Source: Paractinoplanes toevensis
GTDB taxonomy: Bacteria > Actinomycetota > Actinomycetes > Mycobacteriales > Micromonosporaceae
Assembly (NCBI RefSeq): GCF_018332695.1
Contig: NZ_BOQN01000134.1
Span: 1 to 37,633, forward strand
Length of the DNA: 37,633 nt
Direction of reading: 5' to 3'
In this document: one piece after another, positions 24,965-32,900 of the stretch
How positions within the stretch are numbered: position 1 is the stretch's first letter
Layout of the letters: every line of letters begins with the position of its first letter
Notes under the pieces: model-generated
The model's input: only the letters and a program-made list of their open reading frames with translations
Told to the model about the DNA's origin: nothing
Database searches by the model: none
Made by a program: the position numbers and the translations under genes

Positions 24965-25720
24965 GTGGCGGGCAGATCCCACGGCGGATCATCGTCGGAC
25001 GGCGGCGCCCCGACGACCCGCAGCCACGGCGGTGACGACGAGGGCGGCAGTAGCCCGCGGACACGTACCCGTGGTGGTGGCACGGGCAGCGTCGTGCAGC
25101 TCACCGTGGCCCTGAAAGAGAAGTTTGCCGCCGGTAAAGCCGGCAAGTCGGCTGTGCTGGCCAACGAGCACGCCTTCAAAGCCGCGAAGGACGGCACCGG
25201 GCCGGCGCCGAAGGAAGCAGTGCTGTACCTGCAGAACCGCGGTGACTTCCACGCCGGTGACTTCCACCGCAAGGCCGACGATCTCAAACAGCTCAGTCAG
25301 GACGAGGCCCTGTATAAGGCGGAACCCGACCGCGGCACGGTGTATCACAAGCAGGCCGACGGCTTCGGCCGGCAACCCGGCAAACGGTCGATCACCAACG
25401 TTTTCCGGGACCGGGTCATCACCCGGCTGTCCAAGACCGGTAAACGCACCGCGAACGACCTGCCCGGCCCCCGCCCGGTGCGCAGCGAGGCGAACAAGAC
25501 GTTGCTGGACAAGCTGTATGCGGGTAAGGGCACGGTCCGGAAGGCCGGCGACGCACTGGACCCTGACCACATCCACGAGCTACAGCTCAAGGGCAGGGAC
25601 GAACACAGTAACCTACGGCTGATGGACGCCTGGACCAACCGCGAGATGGGCCGGGACATATCGGTGGCCCTTCGTGACGTCCCGCCAGGTACCCGAGTGA
25701 TTGTGAGGCTGGTCGAGTGA
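24965..25720 (+). CDS. HNH-type nuclease toxin, stand-alone
   Basis: 251 residues from GTG 24965, with GGAGGGG nine bases upstream. A Gly/Ser/Arg-rich N-terminus (1-42) precedes a helical region, then the catalytic-like core DPDHIHELQLKGRDEHSNLR, LMDAWTNREMG at residues 199-229. DPDHIHELQ, then N216-L, D221, N225 and G229 match the HNH/endonuclease VII-type motif of polymorphic toxins (VDHVxELQxGG...N...LD...N...G). It would cleave DNA in target cells. It has no T7SS delivery domain of its own. Its last four bases overlap the start of the first immunity gene (GTGA). Confidence 0.7.
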   Translation: MAGRSHGGSSSDGGAPTTRSHGGDDEGGSSPRTRTRGGGTGSVVQLTVALKEKFAAGKAGKSAVLANEHAFKAAKDGTGPAPKEAVLYLQNRGDFHAGDFHRKADDLKQLSQDEALYKAEPDRGTVYHKQADGFGRQPGKRSITNVFRDRVITRLSKTGKRTANDLPGPRPVRSEANKTLLDKLYAGKGTVRKAGDALDPDHIHELQLKGRDEHSNLRLMDAWTNREMGRDISVALRDVPPGTRVIVRLVE

Positions 25721-26328
25721 CAACGATCGAGACTCTCCGCGAGAAGATCGACACGCTGCGTGCCGTCGAGGCCGAGCGGCGGTTCGGGAACATCATCGAC
25801 CCCGGCACGGCCCTCGAGCCGATCGGCGGGCTGCCGGACGGCACCACTGAGCTGTTCAGCCTGTTCACCAGGCTGGCGGGCAGCTACTTCTACTTCAAGA
25901 CACCGCCGCAGATCCGCACTCCCGACGCCTGGCAGGAACACGAGCCTGACGAGTCGCCGCTGGGTGACAGCTTGGAGATCGGTTACGAGATCCTCAGCGT
26001 CGGAGGGATCCTGCCCGACGATGGCCCTCACGACGACGAACGTGTCGGCGCGCCCATCCGGATGAGCACCGACGACGGGCACGTCTACTACCTCGACCCC
26101 GAGGACTACATCTTCCTGTACAAGAACCCCGACGCCGGCGGCGTGGACGTCGAGACCTTCGCCCCCGACCCGATCACGTTCTTCGACCAGTTCGTGCTCG
26201 GCGAGCAGTACACCCGGCTCGTGGAAGTTGTCTTGAGCGCCGACGCGGTGAACCGGCGGCACCGCAAGACCGGCGAGTACAGCGACTCGTGGCGGCGCCT
26301 GCTGATCGCCGCCGGCCTGTCCGAGTAG
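25717..26328 (+). CDS. Putative immunity protein 1 (possibly SUKH-like)
   Basis: 203 residues from GTG 25717, overlapping the toxin gene by four bases. The N-terminus is helical (TTIETLREKIDTLRAVEAER). The central part has SLEIGYEILSVGG, MSTDDGHVYYLDPEDYIFLY and FAPDPITFFDQFVLGEQYTR. A late aromatic/acidic FF..F pattern loosely resembles SUKH proteins. Position immediately behind a toxin and its size fit an immunity role. The fold is not certain. Confidence 0.6.
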   Translation: MTTIETLREKIDTLRAVEAERRFGNIIDPGTALEPIGGLPDGTTELFSLFTRLAGSYFYFKTPPQIRTPDAWQEHEPDESPLGDSLEIGYEILSVGGILPDDGPHDDERVGAPIRMSTDDGHVYYLDPEDYIFLYKNPDAGGVDVETFAPDPITFFDQFVLGEQYTRLVEVVLSADAVNRRHRKTGEYSDSWRRLLIAAGLSE

Positions 26329-26360
26329 CACCGCTCGGACCTACCGTCGAGGACGAGGAC

Positions 26361-26882
26361 ATGACCGTAGACCCCCGCTTCCTGAGCCTCTGGACCGTCA
26401 ACCAGCTGGTGCCGTTCCCGCGCGAGTCCTGGCTCGAAGGGGGAATCCCGGAGACCGACCTGCCCTACGGCGACGAGATCCCGCAGGACGTGACCATCGT
26501 CTACACCGCCCAGATCGAGGCGGAGGGCAGCTTCGACCTCTACGACGTGATCCAGCTGGCCACCGAGGACGGCAACCTCGACATCAAGCTGATCGTCCTG
26601 GGCGCGGTCGCCACCAACCCCAACCTGCTCTACGTGATGGACCCCCGCACCGGCGAGATCCTGCAGTACGACCTGGAACGCCAGGACATCCAGGGCGTCA
26701 ACACCACCTTCCGTACCTTCGTCGAGTTCCTGTACCAGTTCGGCCGCTTCGTAACCGACGACGAAGGCAAACAAGGCCGCGCGGCCCGCGCCGCCGAACT
26801 CGCCCAACTGTTCGACACGCTCGACCCCCAAGCTATGAAACCCGAATGCTGGTGGCCGTTGGTCATCGCGCAGCTGAGCTGA
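26361..26882 (+). CDS. SUKH-4-like immunity protein
   Basis: 173 residues. ATG 26361 has GAGGACGAGGAC upstream. It has LIVLGAVATNPNLLYVMDP with a TGEILQYDL turn, then NTTFRTFVEFLYQFGRFV, the pattern of SUKH-4 immunity proteins (V.D..TG.V...D...N.S...F..FL..F). It ends near the charged QLFDTLDPQAMKPECWW. It probably neutralises the HNH toxin, alone or with the preceding protein. Last gene of the operon. Confidence 0.75.
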   Translation: MTVDPRFLSLWTVNQLVPFPRESWLEGGIPETDLPYGDEIPQDVTIVYTAQIEAEGSFDLYDVIQLATEDGNLDIKLIVLGAVATNPNLLYVMDPRTGEILQYDLERQDIQGVNTTFRTFVEFLYQFGRFVTDDEGKQGRAARAAELAQLFDTLDPQAMKPECWWPLVIAQLS

Positions 26883-27256
26883 CCGATCATCATCACCGCC
26901 TGCCTGCCTGCCTGCCTGACAACGCCCGGGTGATTGGGCAGCTGGGCCCTGGCGTGCCCACAATCAAAGTCGCGGTTGAAATGCGGCAGCGGGCCGCCGA
27001 GGGCTGGGCTGGCTATGCGGCTGAGGTCAGCTGACGACAGCCGCTGACAGTAGTCCGTTGACCACGAGGCTCACCGGTAAACAAACGCACCAGTCGCGAC
27101 CCGTCGATCACGGCCTTCTTCGCTGGCTCGGGCCGGATTGGTCCGGGGCGCTGCTTTATGACACCGGCCCGCGCCCCGCAGTGATGCCGGCATGCGCCAA
27201 AGAATGGCCGGCGCGACATGATGATCTAGCCAGTTAGTCGTGTCCTGCGGTTGGAT
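26883..27256. other. Intergenic region after the T7SS operon
   Basis: 374 bases. It holds a GCCT tetranucleotide repeat at the start; no ORF with a ribosome-binding site and no clear terminator. The open minus-strand frame (27013-27219) is not supported. Confidence 0.35.
26898..26917. repeat. GCCT tetranucleotide repeat, five copies
   Basis: GCCT stands five times in tandem, 16 bases past the stop of the last operon gene. It lies outside any supported coding region. Confidence 0.8.
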
Positions 27257-27823
27257 TCAGCTGATGGTGTCGATGAGAGAGGTCAGCCCGAGCGACAGCA
27301 TCGGAGTGGGATACCGGTCGAACATGGTCCGTTGCTCGACGTCCGGGCCGTCGGTGTCGACGAGCGTCAGCCAGGTCATGACGACCGGGTCCGGTGAATT
27401 TCGGTCCAGGCCGCGTAGGCCCGGTTGCGGGACGTCGTGGCCGGCAGCACGGAGTAGATCGGCGATGTCGTGCTGTTGCCGAGCGATGGCATGGTCCAGT
27501 TCGGTCCGCCACCGACGCAACGCGACGGCGAGGTCGTCGTTGCTTACCTGTTCCGGTTCGGGCGGCGTCGGGAGTTGATGGGCGGTGACCCAGTCGAGGA
27601 CCTCGCTCGCGTGCAGTGACCTGGGGTCGGCGAGGCGGCTGCGGGTCAGGCCGTAAACGAGCAGGGCGGTCGCCTGCAGTGTCGTTTGGGATATGGGTAT
27701 CTGCCGGCTCAGGTCGATGGCCGGACGTTGCGGGCTGATCCATGTCGCTGCTTGCCGGACCGCTGCTCGCCACCAGCCGGTGTCCCGGCCGGCGAGTTGC
27801 TCGGCGTAGGTCGTCATGAGCAT
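27257..27823 (-). CDS. Unknown 188-residue protein, frame open into an IS5 remnant
   Basis: From the ATG at 27823: MLMTTYAEQLAGRDTGWWRA, then AVRQAATWISPQRPAIDLSR and later EVLDWVTAHQLPTPPEPEQV, ALRRWRTELDHAIARQQHDI, ADLLRAAGHD and a C-terminal TMFDRYPTPMLSLG. All-helical looking; no signal peptide. Composition is coding-like throughout. The same frame stays open upstream into an IS5 transposase fragment, so an insertion may have removed or replaced its true 5' end. Function unknown. ATG 27817 is an alternative start. Confidence 0.6.
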   Translation of the reverse strand: MLMTTYAEQLAGRDTGWWRAAVRQAATWISPQRPAIDLSRQIPISQTTLQATALLVYGLTRSRLADPRSLHASEVLDWVTAHQLPTPPEPEQVSNDDLAVALRRWRTELDHAIARQQHDIADLLRAAGHDVPQPGLRGLDRNSPDPVVMTWLTLVDTDGPDVEQRTMFDRYPTPMLSLGLTSLIDTIS

Positions 27824-27935
27824 CCGCTCATCGCAACAGCGGCAGGCGAGGAGGTCAACGCCCGGTGGAGTGACCGCAAGCGTCTCCACAGCGGCCGAAG
27901 ATGCAGCAGCGCCCATCCTGAAAAGCTGCTGACAC

Positions 27936-28260
27936 GATCTCTGCTCGGTCCAGTTGATCAATCTGCGCCGGCAGATTAGGACGCAGGCGAGGCTGACGAA
28001 GCCGTCGTGGATGTCGAGGCGGCGTTCCCCGCGCACAGCCAATCTGCGGAACGGATGCAGCAGGGCAAAGGTCTGTTCGACGACATAGCGGAGTTTGCCG
28101 AGTCCTTTGATGCCGGTGGTCTTGGGCTTGGGGATGATCGGTTCGGTGCCGCGTTCGCGGCAGGTCTGGCGGAACGCCGCGCTGCTGTAGGCCTTGTCGG
28201 CCAGCAGGGTGGCGAAGCGTCGCCGGGGACGTCCTGGCCGGCCGGCGATCGGCACTCTTG
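27936..28260 (-). pseudogene. IS5-family transposase C-terminal remnant
   Basis: The minus strand encodes RPRRRFATLLADKAYSSAAF, RQTCRERGTEPIIPKPKTTG, LRYVVEQTFALLHPFRRLAV and FVSLACVLICRRRLINW. DKAY, VVEQTFALLHPFRRL and the C-terminal CxLICxRRL are typical of the C-terminal half of IS5-type DDE transposases; the Glu of VVE is the last catalytic residue. The N-terminal half is missing. Its frame continues without a stop into the 188-residue protein. Confidence 0.75.
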
Positions 28261-28362
28261 GCTTCCGGGCGGTCGAGTCGGATTCGGTATAACCCGAGGT
28301 TCCGAAGGATTGTCCCCGTGAATTCTCGGACGAGCATGGGGTGGGCTTGTTCAGATCGGAGA

Positions 28363-29001
28363 TCAGGTGCTGGGCTGCCACCAGGAGGTGGGGATATGCC
28401 ATTGCCCTCCGGAGTACGTCACGATGGACGGGCGGGCGGCGACGTCGATCGACTCCAGAATTTCGGCGGTCTCTGCCAGCATGGCCGCGATGCTTGGCCA
28501 TAGCGGGCCGAGCTGGCCGCCCTCGTGGAACATTTTCATAACACAGCCCTGGCGCGGGCCTCTGCGGCAGTCGATGAAGAGTCTGTCGGGGTCTTCCGAG
28601 ATCACGATCCATGACGGCGGATGTGCCCAGACGTCCTCGGTTGTCTCACCCGCCAGATCGTTCGCCACGTCGGCGAGGATCTGATCCTCGTTCGGATCTT
28701 GGCCGGACGCGAGGGCGATGGTTCTGGCGCTGGATGCGAGGTTCTTTATCGCGCCGTGGGTAGAGGCCGGGTAGCAGCCGCCTGGGTAGATGGATGCGGT
28801 GTCGCCACGGCCGTCCAGGACGCCGTTGAAGCATTGCCAGGATTGCGCGAGATCGGCCGGCAGGGCCACGCCGTGGGCTTGCTCTACCGCGCGGAGGTCA
28901 GCGTCGGTGGCCGGTTCAGCAAGCCTTGCCCGGACATGGGGTGCGTGTGTCTCGAACCATGTGGCAAGTCGTTCCCATGACTCCTGAACCTCGGTAACCA
29001 T
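28363..29001 (-). CDS. SMI1/KNR4 (SUKH) family protein, putative immunity protein
   Basis: 212 residues from ATG 29001, chosen because MVTEVQESWERLATWFETHA aligns with the start of the paralogue at 2979-3662. SUKH features: ATDADLRAVEQAHGVALPAD, then SWQCFNGVLDG, DRLFIDCRRGPRQG and WPSIAAMLAETAEI. No strong ribosome-binding site. It lies 69 bases downstream of a lipoprotein gene and about 0.9 kb beyond the stop of the second NucA/NucB protein, all on the same strand, so the three could form a transcription unit. Confidence 0.8.
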   Translation of the reverse strand: MVTEVQESWERLATWFETHAPHVRARLAEPATDADLRAVEQAHGVALPADLAQSWQCFNGVLDGRGDTASIYPGGCYPASTHGAIKNLASSARTIALASGQDPNEDQILADVANDLAGETTEDVWAHPPSWIVISEDPDRLFIDCRRGPRQGCVMKMFHEGGQLGPLWPSIAAMLAETAEILESIDVAARPSIVTYSGGQWHIPTSWWQPST

Positions 29002-29070
29002 GCGTTTTAGGGTATCCGTTGGCGGGCGCTCCGCTGGGAAACCGGCAAGCAATTCCCCCTTCTTCTCCAA

Positions 29071-29634
29071 TCAGAGGCAACGGCCGTCCGTGAATTGTCC
29101 AGCGATGCCGTGGTACGAGTCTCCATCGGCCTGGGGCAGCTCTGCGGCGTGCCCGATGAAGCAAATATCACCCACACGAACCGCATATAGTAGCGATCCT
29201 GGAGGGGCAGGGTCGCTACTGTCGGCCAGCCTGACAATATTGTCGCTGTAGCCGGCCTCCTGAAGCGCGGCCTTCGCCTGCCTGACGTCGTCAGGCCCTG
29301 GCTGGTGCCGAGTGGGATGTTCGTTGCATGATTGATCAGTGTGGGTGAGGCACCATCCGTCGTTCATGGCGAATGCAGCGATTTTAAAGTCGGTTGCCTG
29401 CAATGCCCCGTAGTCGACCCCTGCTGTCGGTAGGTGACGTGGTCCTTCGCCGCGAACCGGACGGCCGCAATACGCATTGCGGCCGTCACAGGCGATCCCA
29501 GCAGCGGTCGCCTGTCCTGTAGTTGTACATCCGCCTAATAGAGGGACGGCGGCCGCAACGGCGGCCAGGAACCACATATGCGCGTGCTGTGACCGCTGTT
29601 GGGTTGTGGCGCGGTTTCTGCGAAGGTTTTCCAC
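29071..29634 (-). CDS. Lipoprotein between nuclease and SUKH genes
   Basis: 187 residues with a basic N-terminus, hydrophobic core and lipobox LLGGC (Cys36), so it should be lipid-anchored outside the cytoplasm. The mature part has IACDGRNAYCGRPVRGEG, a NDGWCLTHTDQSCNE cysteine cluster and DICFIGHAAELPQ. Several Cys suggest disulfides. No family recognised. Placement between the secreted nuclease and the SUKH gene allows a role in handling or blocking the nuclease at the cell surface; this is inference. Start GTG 29634; ATG 29577 would leave a short signal. Confidence 0.65.
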   Translation of the reverse strand: MENLRRNRATTQQRSQHAHMWFLAAVAAAVPLLGGCTTTGQATAAGIACDGRNAYCGRPVRGEGPRHLPTAGVDYGALQATDFKIAAFAMNDGWCLTHTDQSCNEHPTRHQPGPDDVRQAKAALQEAGYSDNIVRLADSSDPAPPGSLLYAVRVGDICFIGHAAELPQADGDSYHGIAGQFTDGRCL

Positions 29635-29821
29635 ATACCAATTCTAAGTCTTGGCAGCTATCGTTTTACTCCACCGATTAGGTAAACGGGTCATCCGTTG
29701 AGTCGGGCGGCGCCGGCCGGCATGGCCACGAACGGCGGCGCTTTGAAACGCCGCGGGTAGGGAGCGCGGCGGAGGTGGCGGGTGGATGCATCGCGGTTGG
29801 GTGCGGCCTACAGATGAGACA

Positions 29822-29873
29822 AGACGGTGGCGCACTCGGGCTCCCCGTGGAGCTCATTCGTGCGCCACCGTCT
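29822..29873 (-). terminator. Long hairpin after the nuclease gene
   Basis: A perfect 14-base stem (AGACGGTGGCGCAC with GTGCGCCACCGTCT) encloses a loop that itself pairs (GGGCTCC/GGAGCTC). It lies about 50 bases past the stop at 29922 in the minus direction and is followed by TTGTCT rather than a long T run. It probably terminates or attenuates reading into the lipoprotein gene. Confidence 0.6.
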
Positions 29874-29921
29874 CTGCAGGGCGTTGTTGGGTTAAGCGAA
29901 CCTCTGACTACTGGATAGTGA

Positions 29922-32900
29922 TCACTTTGCAGGTGTGGTGATCCGGCTCAGGCCGCCGTCGATGACGTAGAGGTAAGTCCCGTCGGAGACGATGCCGTAG
30001 ATTCCTTGTAGCCCGCTTGCCACCAGGTCAACTTCGCCTGTCGACTTGTTGACCCGAAAAAGAGCGTCAGCGTTCTGGTAACGGTCCGCGGAGCCGACCG
30101 CGTACAGATAGTTTCCCGCCGCGTAGAGGGTGTCGCCGGTGACCTGGTCGGGCAGGGTGGAGACAACAGATATTTCATGTGTTGTGCGGTCGAGTCTGTG
30201 CAGCACGTTGCGGCTGAAGTATTCACCGTCATCGTCGAAACCATTTTGAATCTGCACCCACCAGACGTAACTGCTGTCGGCGGCGACGCCGTTGCCGAAT
30301 CCAGCGTCCGCAATGGGAACAGCCTTCCAATCAGTACTGGTGAGGTCCACTTCGTAGATCGTGCCGTCGTCGATGAACAGGTGGCCACCACTGACGGTTG
30401 CCGTTTTGTAGACACCGGAGGGAAGCAGTAGTTCCTTCCGCCCGGTGGCAAGGCCGTACGCATAGACCCCGTCACCATCGGCAAGGATGAGAGTCGACTT
30501 GTACGCGGCCAGCACGGTGGGCCGGAAGGAACTGTCCGCGCTGAAGGCGTATGCGGCAACCATCGTCTCGGCCTTGGTCTTCAGGTCGTACCGCCAGATG
30601 TCACTGCCCCGCGCCGTGTACAGGCCGGTGCCGACAAGCGCACCGCCATACCGTCGGTCCCACATGTTGTTTTCGGCCGTTACGAGCCGCTCGGGTGTGG
30701 TGAGTGGTTGCAGGCCGTCGAGGTCGTCGTCGTTGGTGTCCGACGTCCACGGGTCGCAGGTGTCGCACTCGCCGACCTGGACGTAGAAAGCGTCCTTGCC
30801 GTAGAGAATGCGGTCGGCGTTGTAGAACGTGCCGAGCAACCGGCCGGCCAATTCGTTCTGATCCTTCTGGATGGATTCGACCGAGAAGTCATTGTTGGGG
30901 TTGGCGGCACCTTCGTCGGTAGAGGCGAATGGATACTCATCGCACTGGTATTCCGGTCGGTTGGGCCTGTTTGGCAAACCGTTGCCAGCGTATTTTCCCT
31001 CGTTGTTGCAGGCATCCGTTGCGCGTGCTCTGTTCGCGGTTACCTGAGGGTTGGCGCTTAAGACACCGTCCACTTGGATCTTCCTGGGAATTCTGTGGAG
31101 CCCCGCCGAGGAGGTACTGCCGGTCCATTTCCCGGGAATGGACTTGTGGACGTTGTTTGTCTTAGGGTACGTCTCGTCCGGATAGTCCTGCGCTTTCTTG
31201 ATGTGCGTCTGAATCTCACCGGTAAGTTGATCGTCCTTATACTGCAGATGCGGGATGACGTCCATCTGCACGCACGCGTGCGGGCTGTACTGGAAGTATG
31301 ACGCGGAGTCGCAGCGGAAATTCACGTGAAAGAAATGGATGGTGTCGGCCAGGACGGGGATGGTGAGATTTCCGGTGCTCTTTTGGCGGAAGGTCCACCA
31401 ATGTGACAGCACCTTGTCGGTGTCGGTTAGGGCTCCCTCCCAGTCCCAGACGATCCACGAGTGCCAGTCCCCGTCCCGGTTCCATTGTGCCCAAGTCCTG
31501 GTTACCGGCAGTCCGGCATGGTTCATCGGGTCGCCTACCATGCATTGCGCTGCCGTGCCGGATTCAACGTCGCACTCCGGTGACACGGAAACTATTTGCT
31601 CTGGCGCTGACGCCGCGTCCTGCGGCTCCTTGAAACGGTACTCGACGGAACCGGGCTTCATGCGGAAGTAGACCTTCATCTGGCGCTGCTTGCGGTCGCC
31701 GATTGCAACCCATTCGCCTTGGTAGTAGACCGTCCCGAGGTAGTCGTTCTTGATGGTTAGGTAGTTTGACGTATTCTTGGTGCGTTTGCACCAGACAGTC
31801 CTGTTCAGTGTCAAGCCTGGATCGACCTGTTGGTCGGGGTGGTCAAGGCAGTCCTCCCCCTCAGCCGGCGGAACGTCGCCGGTCGCGGCGGGGTATCCGG
31901 AGGCTGTCACACCGGCGGTTGCTATTTGCCTACTGCTTGGCGTCTCCGTGGCGGGCGAGTCGGAGTCCTCGTCGTGGTACGTGCTGGCTGTGGCCTCGTC
32001 AAACATCTCGTGCGAGCCGTTGGCGGCGGCCAGGCGCAGAATCGTGTCCGAGTCGTAGGCGCCTTGGTCCGAGTCCTGCGCCGCCCCGTACGTGCCGGTC
32101 CAGTTCCCGTTACGTTGCACGGCGAAGTTGAGCAGACCCTGTTGCGCTGCAGCCGTCACATCCCAGGTAAACATGATGGTGGCGGTGCGCGCCACGGCGT
32201 CGGTGACGGTCACCGTCGCGGTTTGGCCAGCTACGGCGGACGGTGTCCCGGTGACCACGCCGGTTTCGGTGTTGATCGTCATGCCTGGCGGGAGTCCGCT
32301 GGCGGACCACGAGTACGGGCTGGTGCCGCCGGTCGCGGCGAGGGTGAGGGTGGCTGCGGTGTCGGCGGTGCTGCTCTGGGCGCCGGGGTCGGTCAGGGTG
32401 ATCGGTGCGGCGACGTCCCAGTCGAGGCTGATCGTCGCCGTGCGGGCGGCCGTATCGGCTGCGGTGATCGTGACGTTTCTGGTGCCCATGGTGGCGGGGA
32501 TGCCGCTGATTTCACCGGTCGACGGGTTGATCGTCAGGCCTGCGGGGAGGTTGCCGGCCGTCCAGGTGTAGGTGCCGTTGCCGCCGCTGACCGCGAGGGT
32601 CTTGGACAGAGCCACGCCCGTCGTCGCGTACTGGATTCCCGGGTTGGTCAGCGATACCGGTATCGCCACCAGCCAGACGAACGACATCGTGGCTTTGCGA
32701 TTGGCCGCGTCGGTCACGGTCACAGTCACGGTGCTGCTGCCTGCCTGCGCCGGGGTGCCGCTGACAGCTCCGGTCGACGCGTCAACGGCCAGCCCGGGTG
32801 GCAGCGCGGTGGCCGACCACCTGTACGGCGCGGTCCCGCCTGCGCCAGTGAGCGCGAGGGTCGCGGCGCGTCCGGCCGTGCCCTGCTGCTGGCCCGGGTC

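Noticed and set aside
27013..27219. 68-residue minus-strand frame after the T7SS operon
   Set aside because: No ribosome-binding site and no recognisable motif; possible IS debris but not supportable.
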